From: Ovis canadensis
Taxonomy: Eukaryota > Chordata > Mammalia > Artiodactyla > Bovidae
Direction: 5' to 3'
Length of the DNA stretch: 64,000 nucleotides
Assembly (NCBI RefSeq): GCF_042477335.2
Contig: NC_091251.1
Span: 89,729,501 to 89,793,500 of the forward strand
The translations under genes were made by a program, and so were the position numbers. Positions 24,441 to 36,659 of this stretch are shown here, in pieces (the first letter of the stretch is position 1; each line of letters begins with the position of its first letter). The notes beneath the pieces are model-generated. The model had not been told where the DNA came from and ran no database searches. It saw only the letters and a list, made by a program, of their open reading frames with translations.

Positions 24441-24799
24441 TCGTTCGACCAATACGGGAACCTCCTTTTGAGGGGGAACGGGGGAGGGTCTGGTCTTGCG
24501 CCCCATCCAGGGAGGGTCTCAGGCTGGTTGGGAGCTGAGGAGATGCTGGGGCGCCCCGGCCGCCCCAGGTGGCCGCTGATTCGGCCTCTGCAGAGAGCTC
24601 GGGGCTGGAGCTCGGGACACCTCTCGGCCCGCGGGACCCCGCCGCCGTCCCCGCCGCCCCAGGGACGAGCCCGGCGGTGCCGAGAGGTGGGAGGCTGGAG
24701 CCTGCTGAGGTCATTTCCTGTGCCTCTCCGCGAGCCGCCCCTGGAGCCCAGCCTGGCGCTCTGCCTTTAAGGAGCGGGCGGGGAGGGGGCGCGGCGGAG

Positions 24800-25046
24800 T
24801 ATTGAATGGGGCGCTGCGAGGTCGGCTCGGCTTTTGTGCAGCCAGCGGGCGGGCAAACCTCCCGGGCCAGCTCGGCCCGCCCCGCCCACGCCGACCCCTG
24901 CTGCCGGGGAGCGGAGACCCGGCGGCCGCGGCGGACTCCGGCGAGATCGACGCAAGGTCAGCGGCGGACGCGCGCCAGGGGCGCCCGTGTGCCAGGGGCG
25001 CCCGTGTGCCAGGTGCGCGGCGGGGACGCCCGGGATCTGGCTGGAG
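24800..25046 (+). other. PLEKHH1: Candidate PLEKHH1 exon 1 (5'UTR)
   Basis: The 3' end is set by CTGGAG followed by GTGAGCGG, the best + strand donor in the island. A weaker donor CGCAAG/GTCAGC lies at 24956/24957. The start is a guess just downstream of the GC boxes. Two exact copies of a 17-bp unit (24974-24990 and 24991-25007) plus a partial third lie inside. ATGs are present in the exon (for example at 24806), but the real initiation codon is in the next exon. Confidence 0.5.
24974..25015 (+). repeat. 17-bp GC-rich tandem repeat in candidate exon 1
   Basis: The unit GCCAGGGGCGCCCGTGT occurs twice perfectly and once partially (GCCAGGTGCG). It lies in the putative 5'UTR just before the splice donor. 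Confidence 0.9.
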
Positions 25047-25676
25047 GTGAGCGGCCCCAGGGAGCCCCGCGGGCAGAGATGGGGGTGGGCGCGGGGGTGG
25101 GAGTGAGGATTCGCTGGCCGGGGAGGGTGTTTGGTTAGACTGAGAGAGGATCCGCTGCCTCTGGCCCGAGGGCGATTCCGGAGCAGGTGCCTCCCTACCT
25201 GGAAACAAGCTCCTAGCAGCCAGGAGCGCTAGGAACGGAGCGTCGGGCTCCGGGAACTGGCACCGCCAGGCGAGGAGTAGCCTTCCTGGAGAGGATCCGG
25301 AGTTTGGGACCGGCTCGATCCAGTTGCTCCCAGGAAGGGCCCTCGGAGCGAACCTGCAGGCTTTCCACCGAGTTGCCTGAGCTCTAGCAGGCTCTCAAGT
25401 CCTCCTGCTTTTTTCCCGGTCTCATCTCGGGTTATTGCTTCTGTGATTCCTGGGTGGTTCCCTTAGGGTCCCGGTGGATTAGGCTTGATTTTTGGAGGCA
25501 GGTCAGCCAAACAGCAGAGAAAACCAGTCGGGTGCCAAATGACAGCAGGAACTTAGCGTCCTAGGAGCCTTAGAGAGGAATCGGTCACCGGGGCGCAGGG
25601 GGTCTTACTGGAGGTGGCAGGCGCAATGAAGACCCTCATTTGGGAGTAGATCTGCTCTCTGTTGGATCTGTCCCTG

Positions 25677-25893
25677 GTGGTTTAGTCCCTCAGTCGTGTC
25701 CGACTCTTGAGACCCCGTGGACTGCAGCCTGCCAGGCTCCTCTGTCCATAGGATTTCCCAGGCAAGAAAACTGGATTGGGTTGCCATTTCCTTCTCCGGA
25801 GGATCGTTACCCACCCAGGGATGGAACCTAAGTGTTGCGGGAAGTCTCCTGCCTCGCAGGCAGTCTTTACCAATTGCGCCACCAGGGAAGCTC
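25677..25893 (-). mobile_element. Bov-tA SINE
   Basis: This is a reverse-complement Bov-tA, from CCCTCAGTCGTGTCCGACTC to CACCAGGGAAGCTC. Flanks carry a 14-bp near-duplication, TGGATCTGTCCCTG at 25663-25676 and TGGATCTGTTCCTG at 25894-25907 (one mismatch). Confidence 0.9.
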
Positions 25894-26472
25894 TGGATCT
25901 GTTCCTGCCAGGAGACAAGTAAACTTTTACTATGAATACACCTCATGAAACTTCAGGACAAAGCTTTAGTTCTGGCTAACACTTCTGGCTAAAGATCGTT
26001 TTAATATCAATTTCAGTGGAAAAGTTATTTGTTCCTTTCTTAAACTTTTTGGACTGTCTTCTATGCTGCAGACATTGTGTCTTGGTAACATCACTTAACT
26101 CTTTATAGAACACCACATGAAGTGTTTCTGCACATCACTATCTCGGTTTTATAAAGGAGAAAACTAGGACTCGGAAAAACAGTGACTTGCCCAAGGTCAT
26201 ATAACTGAAAAGCGGAGGAGGCAGGACTCAAACGGAAGCCTCTTAAACTGAATTTACATCGCTGTTCACCACCCTCCTTCTCCACAGGCTGCTGAGGGGT
26301 CCTGTTCAGAGCTGGGTTACTCATTGAAACTAACAAGTGAGCTGAGAAAATGCCTCTGGGACCCCTTCTGCCCTCTCCAGAAGCCATCAGCTATGGGAAG
26401 AAGTCACTCCGCGTGCAGAGGAATGCTCCATACTGTTCCCATCTTCTCTCTACGAGGCTGCGTGTGTGTGTA

Positions 26473-26670
26473 TTGCTCAGTCATGTCTGACTCTTTGAGA
26501 CCCCATGGACTGTAGGCTGCCAGGCTCCTCTGTCCATGGGATTCTCCTGGCAAGAATACTGAAGTGGGTTGCCAGTTCCTTCTCCAGGGGATCTGTCTGA
26601 CCCAGGGATCAAACCCAGATCTCCCACATTGCAGGCAGATTCTTTACCGCCTGAGCCACCAGGCAAGCCC
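26473..26670 (-). mobile_element. Bov-tA SINE
   Basis: It runs from TTGCTCAGTCATGTCTGACTC to GAGCCACCAGGCAAGCCC and is preceded by a short GT run. It is a typical antisense Bov-tA with a modestly diverged body. Confidence 0.93.
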
Positions 26671-26869
26671 CATGTGAGGCTGTGTAACTGCAGAACTCTG
26701 TGCTCCCTGTGGGTTGAAGAGTGCGTTCTACATGCTGGCACTGAGGTGTCAGGATCCCCTTGCTACTGATCCAAGTGACTCCATAGCAGTCTGGCCACTG
26801 AGCCACCATCCCATGTTCTCTGACCAACCTTTCTGTCAAAAATGAATTAAAAACCGACCACCTCTGTGG

Positions 26870-27640
26870 GGAAATTGGTGCTTATTGCTGGCTGGAGTAT
26901 CAATTAGAATAGCCTCAGGGGAGGGCAGTTGGAACTCTTTGGCCATTGCAAAATATAAATCACTCAGCAGTACAGTTCCATTTCTGAGACTTTATCCTTG
27001 AGATAAACTGAGATGTGTATGAAATAATGTCTATTCATTGAATATTCATTGTAGCACTGTTTTAGTGAAAGGTTTAAAACAATCCAAGTGGCTGCCAATT
27101 AGGGACTCAAATGAAATCATGTAATAGCCACACAAGAGAATACAATATAGCTCTTAAAAAGCTTGAGGGAGGAATGGGGCAGATATATATTATTATATAT
27201 GTACATGGTTTCTCTGGTGGCGCAGTGATAAAGGATCCGCCTGCAATGCAGGAGACTCAGGAGACATGGGTTTGATCCCTGAGTCAGGAAGATCCCCTGG
27301 AGGAGGAAATGGCAGCCCACTCCAGTACTTGCTGGGAAAATCCCATGGACAGAGGAACCTGGTGGGCTGCATTCCACGGGGTTGCAAAGAGTCAGACTGA
27401 GTGAGCATGCACGCATACACACACACACATATAAGAAGCTCTCTGAGTTATAGTAAGTGCAGTGTGTATAGTGTGCAACATATATATGGACACTTGTATA
27501 TGCAGAGGACATCTCAGAAAGACTCAAATCCTCCTAACAGTGGTTGCCTCTGGGTAAAACTATGTCTGGAGTTCAGGGGTGGGAAGAAGCCTTACTTTGT
27601 ACCATATACTCTTTTGCTTAGTATTCAAAAACAAAGAGGT
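26870..27640 (+). mobile_element. L1 3'-region remnant split by a Bov-tA
   Basis: L1 3'UTR-like wording ('GCAGTACAGTTCCATTTCTGAGACTTTATCC', 'TATTCATTGTAGCACTGTTTTAGTG', 'CTCCTAACAGTGGTTGCCTCTGGG') continues on both sides of the SINE at 27207-27415. It is diverged and boundaries are approximate. Confidence 0.6.
27207..27430 (+). mobile_element. Bov-tA SINE with (CA)n tail
   Basis: The head TGGTTTCTCTGGTGGCGCAG, B box GGGTTTGATCCC and the ruminant body are followed by a short CA array at about 27417-27430. Confidence 0.92.
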
Positions 27641-27642
27641 AA

Positions 27643-27764
27643 ATAATTTTTTTATTTGGCCACACTGTACAGCATGTGGGATCTTAGTTCTCTGACCAGA
27701 GATCGAGCCCATGCCCCCTGTGTTGGAAACCCAGTCTTAACCACTGGACCATCAGGGAAGTCCT
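27643..27764 (-). mobile_element. CHR-type SINE
   Basis: It begins 'TTTTTTTATTTGGCCACACTGTACAGCATGTGGGATC' and ends with the reverse complement of the head ('GGACCATCAGGGAAGTCC'). Confidence 0.9.
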
Positions 27765-30700
27765 GAGATAAAAGAATTTTTTAAAATCTCCTGACTTGCT
27801 CTCTGATAATGGTGGTGAGCACATCTCCAAGTATGCCCAGGGCACTGTTGGTTTGCCTTTTGTTTGTTGATAGTAGCTGTTATTTATCGAGTACTTCCTG
27901 TGTGCCAGGCTTTTGTATTATAATACGTCCTTTGATTCTCAAAAAAATCCCAACGTAGTGTGGCCTATGAAATTGCCATTTTTGAAAGTCAAAAAATGGT
28001 TAAGTGTTGACAGTTTCACATGGTTCGACCTAATATTATTGTGCTCCTTTCAAATATTATTCCCTTCAATTTCAAATAGGTTCAGAGAAGTCAAGCAGAT
28101 GGTTGAAGGTCACGGTTCGTTCTTGAGTCAGTATTCAAACCCGGGTCTGTTTGGTGCCAAACCTCAGGATCTTAAGTACTACACTCTGCCATTTCTTTTT
28201 GTTGGTTTTTTGTCTGAGGGATGCTATATTCCTGGATTTCTTAGCCCCTTTTGGGATTTATGTCCCTGAAGTCTGTAACATGCTCACCTTTTCCTGACTC
28301 TCCCACCGTTGTGAAATGGGATGCTCACTCAGCATGCAAAAGAGGTAAAATGCATGCTGTTGGCTTGATCAGATAACAGTGGGAGATCAGATCGAGGGAG
28401 CTGTGCCCCTGTGTACACTCACCCTCCCTCCGGCTTCATCCCCAGGAAAGGGGCTCTTCCTTGCCGAGAGCCGGGCAGGTAGTCAGCCTCATCTGCACAG
28501 CCCTTTCAGAAGCCCACTGCTGGTGAGTGGGAATCACAGAAGGTGCTCACGCTCAGGGAGTGAGCCACAGTGAGGTGACACAGGAGAGCCTAGTGGAGAC
28601 TGCACCCAGAACGTAGTCCCTGTTACCTTCTGATGCCTCCTGCAGTGACTTTAGGCACTTGCTCTGATTGGCCTTCTTTGCAGGAAGGTTCCAGGATATT
28701 CAGACTGTAGACCTGAAACGTCACAAACCACAGGGTCTTTGTTCCTCTTTGTGTCTCCAACCTCACACATAGGAATCACCTAACAAAAGTTGGTTAAGTT
28801 AAATTTACTGTCAGTATTTTGTCTACTTCTGGTCCATATCCCTAAAGTTTCCAGAGCTATCCTCAGTCAAGTTTGTGTTTTCTCTGATACAGACTGAAGT
28901 CACCTAACAACTTCTCTTGCCTCTTTTCACCACCCTTCTACCCATGGCCCCTGCCTCTTGAGGCATGTCTCTGCTGACCTCTGTGGCCGTGTCAGTCCAG
29001 GGCGCTGGGAGCCTTAGGGAGTTCTAAAGCAGGTGCCAAGGCCATGGCAACCATTTGACTCTTGCCTGCCAAGCCATTCAGCATGCTGGGGACGAGTGGG
29101 AATCGAGAACTAGCTTTCACAAGAGCAACTATGAGTTGGTGATCATTATAGCTGGCCAGAGGGCACATGGGGATTTATTGTACTGTTCTCCCTACTTGTG
29201 TGTGTTAGAAGCTTTCCAGGATAAAACATGAAACAAACAATTGAGCTGGGGTTTGTCCCTAGCTTACATCCCTTCTGTCATTTCCCCATCTAACGCAGCA
29301 CATTAATGCTGTATCTTCATTAGGCTAGCCTGGTAGCATAAGACTCCACTGCCACTATGGAAGCGTCTTCATGGAAAGAGGACAGTTCTAGATGTTGGGA
29401 GATCAGGATTCTTAGTCCAACTCTGATACTACTTGCCTCTGTGTCCCTGAGCAAGTCATCGATGGGAGGAGTTTGCTTACCTGTTCAGTGTGAATTATAT
29501 CACTTGTCCTCCATCTCGGGGATATTGAGAGGGTAATGAGAGAAATAACACCTGACAAAGCAATGCTTTGAAGAGTTAAGGACCATTCTGCAAGTTCATT
29601 CCTGCTTATCCTTGCACATCTTTATGGGCGGTTCAAATGCAAGGTGACTTAGCAGTTGAGGTTCAACTTACTGGCATCTCCCCCTAACATCCTGTATACT
29701 AAAGCTGCAGCTCCAGCCACCTGCCTCTGTCGAAAGAGCCTCTGGGTCTTGGTTTCACAGCAGGCACCTTGCTCCAGATCCATTTAGAAACCTCTTAGTT
29801 CCACTCACACGCTGAGACAAGCCTAACAAGAGTGCCAGCTCCTTCACCAGCATACCCAAGGCAGGGAGAAAATTAAGCTGAGCACTTCTAAAAACCATGA
29901 AGTCATGAAGATGCTGGACTGGGGAAAGAACCCTTCCAGACTAGGTATAATCTCAGGTATCACTGTGGTATTTTATTTCCCAAGTCCCTCGAGATTTTGA
30001 TGATTTGGGTTTCTGCCCTCCAAAAGAATCTAAGCTGCAGCTTTGGCAATCAGTAAGAGGGAATTCACACTCACCAAACTTTTTTTAAACAACACAAAAG
30101 AATTGAGTTTCTGCTGCCCTTTGGTTTTACTTGGGTGCTTTTACTGCTAATTCTTAGCCCTGGGCTAGGGTGCAAGACTCCAAGGTCCTAGCTTCGGGTC
30201 TGCCACTTTTTGTACTTAGGCAGGGAAAGTGAAATCCCCTTTAAAGGACAAAGAAAACTAAACATGAAGCCTCCGGGCCTTCTATTCAGGCCCCACAAGG
30301 TTCTGTTGTGTCTCTTCAGCTGTGATCTTAGCTCAGAGAAGGTCATGTTTTGTTTTTGTCTTTTGTCTTCCTGCCCGTTCCAGTTGGTCCCAGTCTTTTG
30401 AGGTGGAGATTGCTGGGAGGTCACAATGTCGGATTGTTTGGGATGACAGTTCTGGGAGCTCAGGACTGAGGTCATGTGTCCAGCGTTCTGAGCCGCCCAG
30501 AACCGAAAGGCTCCATCACCTGACCTGTCAGTGGTTTCATTGTTGGGCCTTTCTCTACAGGTCTACTGACCCTGTTTTTTAAACAAAAAGGGCACATGAC
30601 TAATAGCCTCCATGCTTATGGAGGATGAAGGGTCAGAATATTTGAGACCAGGGTGCCCTGGGAAGTCTAGGGTTTGGGTTCACCTTTGCACTGAGGATCT

Positions 30701-30786
30701 TGAGAGAGCCTATAAAATGTTTCATTCTTAATAGTCTGCTCCACTCTTTTTTAAAAAACAGTGAACGTTTTTGTTAATTTTTTTAA

Positions 30787-30947
30787 ATACTTACTTATTT
30801 TTATTTATTTGGCTGTGCCAGGGCTTAGTTTCAGCATGCAGGATCGTTGGCTGTGGCATGTGGGATCTAGTTCCCTGACCAGGGCTGGAATCCAAGCCCC
30901 CTGCATTGGGAACCTGGAGTCTTAACCACTGACCACCAGGGAAGTCT
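30787..30947 (-). mobile_element. CHR-type SINE
   Basis: It has 'TTTATTTGGCTGTGCCAGGGCTTAG', 'AGTTCCCTGACCAGGGCTGGAATCC' and the terminal 'ACCACCAGGGAAGTC'. Confidence 0.9.
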
Positions 30948-31388
30948 TCTCCATTCCACTCATTGTGAAATCAATTCTTGCCGTTTTTGGATGGGTAAGG
31001 AGCTCAGTGGCTAAGAGTAGGCACTTTAGAATGAGAATCTCAGCCCTACTGCTTACCAGCCACAGACTCTGCTCCTCAGAGTCCTCAGCTGAGAGTGTGG
31101 ACTAATTCCCACTCCTTGTCTCATGGGTTCTCATGACAATCAAAGAGGCCACATGTGCCTGGTATACAATAAGGACTCAGTAGGTAATAGCTGTTTGTGG
31201 TGTATAATGGGAGAAAGATATTGTAAAGGTCACATGTCAGGTGGGAGGCAATATTGGGGTGAACCTACCAAGGAGAGGCTCACTGGTGCCCCAGGGTAAT
31301 ATTTAGTGACATACAGGAGGTGGCTGGGTTTTCTGAGACCATGTGTCTCCTGAAGAAGGGAAAAGCGATTTTTTAAAAACGACAAATT

Positions 31389-31489
31389 TTTTCATCTCTC
31401 TTTTTTTATTGAAATATAGTTGATTTACAATGTTGTGCTAATTTCTGCTGTACAGCAAAGTGACTCAGTTATACATATATATACATTCT
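31389..31489 (-). mobile_element. Older L1 3' end, left part
   Basis: 'TTATTGAAATATAGTTGATTTACAATGTTGTGCTAATTTCTGCTGTACAGC' is the antisense 3'UTR of a common artiodactyl L1. The same L1 resumes at about 33935 after a younger L1 insertion. Confidence 0.85.
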
Positions 31490-33934
31490 TTATTTATTTA
31501 TTTTTAAAATTTATTTATTTTAATTGGAGGCTAATTACTTTACAATATTGTAGTGGTTTCTGCCATACATGGACATGAATCACATGGGTGTACATTTGTT
31601 CCCCATCCTGAACCCCCTCCCACACCCCTCCCCATCCCATCCCTCAGGGTCATCCCAGTGCACCAGCCCTGAGCACCCTGTCTCATGCATCAAACCTGGA
31701 CTGGCGATCTATTTCACATATGACAATATACATGATTCGATGCTATTCTCTCAAATCATTCCACCCTCGCCTTCTCCCACAGAGTCCAAAAGTCAGTTCT
31801 TTACATCTGTGTCTCTTTTGCTGTCTTGCATATAGAGTTGTCATTACCATCTTTCTAAATTCCGTATATGTGTTAATATACTATATTGGTGTTTCTCTTT
31901 CTGACTTACTTCACTCTGTATAATAGGCTCCAGTTTCATCCACCTCATTAGAACTGATTCAAATGCATTCTTTTTGATATCTGAATAATATTCCATTATG
32001 TTTTTGTACCACAGCTTTCATGTCCATTCGTCTGCTGATGGACATCTAGGTTGCTTCTATGTCCTGGCTATTGTAAACAGTTCTGCAATGAACATTGGGG
32101 TACACGTATCTCTTTCAATTCTGGTTTCCTCGGTGTGTATGCCCAGCAGTGGGATTTCTGGGTCGTATGGGAGTTCTATTTCCAGGTTTTTAAGGAATCT
32201 CCACACTGTTCTCCATAGTGGCTGTACTAGTTTGCATTCCCATGAACAGTGTAATAGGGTCTTTTTCCTCTCCAGCATTTATTGTTTGTAGACATTTTGA
32301 TAGCAGCCATTCTGACCAGTGTGAGATGGTACCTCATTGTGGTTTTGATTTGTATTTCTCTGATAATGAGTGATGTTGAGCATCTTTTCATGTGTTTGTT
32401 AGCCAACTGTATGTCTTTGGAGAAATGTCTGTTTAGTTCTTTGGCCCATTTTTTGATTGGGTCATTTATTTTTCTGGAATTGAGCTGCAGGAGCTGCTTG
32501 TATATTTTTGAGATTAATTCTTTGTTAGTTGCTTCATTTGCTATTATTTTCTCCCATTCTGAAGGCTGTCTTTTCACCTTGCTTATAGTTTCCTTCGTTA
32601 TGCAAAAGCTTTTAGGTTTGGTTAGATCCCATTTGTTTATTTTTGCTTTTATTTCCATTTCTCTGGGAGGTGGGTCATAGAGGATCCTGCTGTGATTTAT
32701 GTCAGAGAGTGTTTTGCCTATGTTTTCCTCTAGGAGTTTTATAGTTTCTGGTCTTACATTTAGATCTTTAATCCATTTTGACTTTATTTTTGTGTATGGT
32801 ATTAGAAAGTGTTCTAGTTTCATTTATTTACAAGTGGTTGACCAGTTTTCCCAGCACCACTTGTTAAAGAGATTGTCTTTTCTCCACTGTATATTCTTGC
32901 CTCCTTTGTCAAAAGATAAGGTGTCCATAGGTGCGTGGATTTATCTCTGGGCTTTCTATTTTGTTGCATTGATCTATATTTCTGTCTTTGTGCCAGTACC
33001 ATACTGTCTTGATGACTGTAGCTTTGTAGTATAGTCTGAAGTCAGGCAGGTTGATTCCTCCAGTTCCATTCTTCTTTCCCAAGATTGCTTTGGCTATTCA
33101 AGGTTTTTTGTATTTCCATACAAATTGTGAAATTATTTGTTCTAGTTCTCTGAAAAATACCATTGGTAGCTTGATAGGGATTGCATTGAATCTATAGATT
33201 GCTTTGGGTAGTATACTCACTTTCACTATATCGATTCTTCGGATCCATGAACATGGTATATTTCTCCATCTATTTGTGTCATCTTTGATTTCTTTCATCA
33301 GTGTTTTATAGTTTTCTATATATAGGTCTTTTGTTTCCTTGGGTAGATGTATTCCTAAGTATTTTATTCTTTTCATTGCAATGGTGAATGAAATTGTTTC
33401 CTTAATTTCTCTTTCTGTTTGCTCATTGTTAGTGTATAGGAATGCAAGGGATTTCTGTGTGTTAATTTTATATCCTGCAGCTTTACTATATTCACTGATT
33501 AGCTCTAGTAATTTTCCGGTGGAGTCTTCAGGGTTTTCTATGTAGAGGATCTTGTCACCTGCGACAGTGAGAGTTTTACTTCTTCTTTTCCAATTTGGAT
33601 TCCTTTTATTTCTTTTTCTTCTCTGATTTCTGTGGCTAAAATTCCCAAAACTATGTTGAATAGTAGTGGTGAGAGTGGGCACCCTTGTCTTGTTCCTGAC
33701 TTTAGGGGAAATGCTTTCAATTTTTCACCATTGAGGATAATGTTTGCTGTGGGTTTATCATATATGACTTTTATTATGTTGAAGTATGTTCCTTCTATGC
33801 CTGCTTTCTGGAGGGTTTTATCATAAATGGATGTTGAATTTTGTCAGTCTTTCTCTGCATCTGTTGAAATAACCATATGGTTTTTATCTTTCAATTTGTT
33901 AATGTGTATGCATTCTTTTTTAATGTTCTTTTCC
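31490..33934 (-). mobile_element. Cattle-type L1, 5'-truncated, dead ORF2
   Basis: About 2.4 kb of antisense L1 runs from the 3' end ('AATTGGAGGCTAATTACTTTACAATATTG') into ORF2. Minus-strand frames show the RT segment [24 protein letters not shown] (33538-33720), the following thumb region (33098-33682, with [15 protein letters not shown]) and the C-terminal ORF2 part (32227-32823, with [15 protein letters not shown]). At about 33555-33570 a small indel destroys the F/YADD catalytic box and shifts the frame. The copy cannot encode an active enzyme. Confidence 0.93.
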
Positions 33935-34095
33935 GTTATGTTTTAATCCTAGGAGATTGGATATAGTTCTCGCTGCTATAGGACCTTGTTGTTTATCCAT
34001 TCTAAATGTAATAGTTCTCATCTGCTTATCCCAAACTCCAAGTCGATCTCTCCCCCACCCGTTGACAACCACAAGTCTGTTCTCTAAAGACAAAT
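33935..34095 (-). mobile_element. Older L1 3' end, right part
   Basis: This continues the L1 at 31389-31489 ('GGAGATTGGATATAGTTCTCGCTGCTATAGGACCTTGTTG...CACAAGTCTGTTCTCTAAAG'). A short ATTCTTT repeat at both junctions is probably the target duplication of the younger L1. Confidence 0.85.
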
Positions 34096-34334
34096 TTTTA
34101 TTATGGGAAATTCCAGGCATATATTCAAGTAGAGAGACCAGTAAACCCATCACCCAGTTTCAGAAATTATCAGTGTTTTGACAAGTCTTAATGAATATAT
34201 CATCTCTCTCACCTCCTATATACCAGCTTCTCACCTCCTATGGTGAAGTGTTTTAAAGCAAACCCCAAGCATTACATCGTTTCACCTGTAAGCCATATTT
34301 ATCTCTAAAAGATGATATTAAAATATATTATCAA

Positions 34335-34430
34335 CCTAAGACTCATGCTTCTACTGCAGAGGGCACAAGTTCAATCCCTGGTCAGGGAACTAAGATCCCA
34401 CATGCTACATAGCACAGTCCCTGCCCCCAG
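34335..34430 (+). mobile_element. CHR-type SINE fragment
   Basis: 'TTCTACTGCAGAGGGCACAAGTTCAATCCCTGGTCAGGGAACTAAGATCCCACATGC' is the CHR core. The head is incomplete. Confidence 0.8.
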
Positions 34431-34582
34431 TTTTTTAATGAAAAATAATTTTTAAAAATGTATCAACCTAGAAAATTAACAATCATTCTTTAAAATCACC
34501 TGATAGTAGGGAGACCATATGTCATGGTTTGGGACAGACCAAATTTATGCTTATTGTCAAGCATAATTATTAAAAGCACCCT

Positions 34583-34845
34583 GCTGCTGCTGCTGCTGCT
34601 GCTAAGTCGCTTTAGTCGTGTCTGACTCTGTGTGACCCCATAGACGGCAGCCCACCAGGCTCCCCCATCCCTGGGATTCTCCAGGCAAGAACACTGGAGT
34701 GGGTTGCCATTTCTTTCTCCAATGCATGAAAGGGAAAAGTGAAAGTGAAGTCGCTCAGTCATGTCCGACTCTTAGCGACCCCATGGACTTCAGCCTACCA
34801 GGCTCTTCCGTCCATGGGATTTTCCAGGCAAGAGTACTGGAGTGG
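34583..34845 (-). mobile_element. Bov-A2 SINE
   Basis: This is the dimeric form in reverse complement. A (CTG)n run at about 34582-34602 is followed by two A-type monomers joined by 'CATGAAAGGGAAAAGTGAAAGTGAAG'. A perfect 10-bp duplication AAAGCACCCT flanks it (34573-34582 and 34846-34855). Confidence 0.95.
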
Positions 34846-35118
34846 AAAGCACCCTAGAAAGGGGATTTAAAAAGTCCTGGTGATGGATGTGTCTTGCAGC
34901 CCTTCTCTGCTCTGTGCCCCCTCTGCACCTATATCCTCCTTCTCATGCACATATACACATTCTTCTTCATTTTCTCATCCCTGACCCAGGCTTGTTTCTC
35001 TAAAATACCTCCAGGAGACATCTGGGTAAATTCCCCTGGCTGGGGATATTATAGGTGTCTACTTGGCTTGTTCTGAATCTGTCTGGAGTGTTTTCTAAAG
35101 ATTTGTGGTTTCCTCCAG

Positions 35119-35346
35119 TGTGTGTGCGTGCTTAGTCACTCAATTGTGTCCAACTCTTTGCGACCCTATGGATCGTATCTGCTAGGCTCCTCTGTCCATG
35201 GGATTTTCCATGGCAAGAATACTGGAATGGGTTGCCATTTCCTCCTTCAGGGGATCTTCCCAACCCAGGTATCGAACCTGTGTCTCCTGTGTCTCCTGCA
35301 TTGGCAGGCGGGTTCTTTACAGCTGAGCTACCCGGGAAGCCCACGA
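35119..35346 (-). mobile_element. Bov-tA SINE
   Basis: This is a reverse-complement Bov-tA with a perfect 10-bp duplication TTTCCTCCAG at 35109-35118 and 35347-35356. It lies about 800 bp upstream of the first coding exon of PLEKHH1. Confidence 0.95.
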
Positions 35347-35863
35347 TTTCCTCCAGAGGCTATGGCAAAATATCTACCAATTTTCTGGTTTGCATTTTAT
35401 AACTTAAAGGAAAGTGAGAATCTGTTCCCAAACAGGGTGATTTGATGACAACATATGAGATCCCAACTGAATAGAACCTTGTCAAGGAAATTTGAAGCAT
35501 TACATTTTCGTTCCATTTTTTTTTCCCATCTGAAATCTTTTTAGTTGTAAAAAAAAATCAGTACCCAGCTGGGAATCACAGTTCTGTCTCCAGTTAGCCT
35601 TGTGATCATGGATGAATCTGCTACCCAGTTTAAGCTTTCCCTCAACACCCTCCCCCTAGCACAGTCCACTCCATTTCTCTGCTTCCTTTTATTTGCATAT
35701 CGATTAGTAATTGTGACTACAATGTAATTTTGCAATTAGACTTTTCCACAGAGTTGTTTGAAAAGACACGGGGACCTCTTTCATTTCCCTTTGCATCTCC
35801 AGTGTCTAGAACAGTGTCTGGCACTGAATGTTTATAATGAACACATTTTTGTTAAATGGATAA

Positions 35864-36400
<537 letters not shown>

Positions 36401-36458
36401 TAGAGTTTTGATTGATTGGTTGATTGATTATAATATATTTGACATATAACATTGTGTA

Positions 36459-36526
36459 ATTCAAGATGTACAACATGTTAATTTGATCCATTTATATATC
36501 AAATTAACATGTTGTACATCTTGAAT
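36459..36526. repeat. Perfect 29-bp inverted repeat with 10-bp spacer
   Basis: The left arm 36459-36487 and right arm 36498-36526 are exact reverse complements (start ATTCAAGATGTACAACATG, end ATGTTGTACATCTTGAAT) around a spacer CCATTTATAT. It lies 158 bases after the exon 2 donor, so it would be transcribed into the PLEKHH1 pre-mRNA as a stable hairpin. Confidence 0.97.
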
Positions 36527-36659
36527 ATTTATATATTATAATATGATCCCCATTGCAGCAATAATTAGCTTGTCTATCATATTACATAATTATCATTTCC
36601 TTTTAGTGGTTGGAATAATTACATTCTAGTCTCAGCAAGTTTGATGACGATTGCACAAT

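Larger units (their letters stand above)
24450..25110 (+). promoter_or_regulatory. PLEKHH1: CpG island, probable PLEKHH1 promoter
   Basis: The stretch is GC- and CpG-rich. It contains a strong GC-box cluster at about 24774-24797 (GCGGGCGGGGAGGGGGCGC) and no canonical TATA box. It lies 11 kb upstream of the first PLEKHH1 coding exon in the same orientation, and is followed by a good + strand splice donor at 25046/25047. Promoter identity is inferred from composition and position. Confidence 0.7.
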
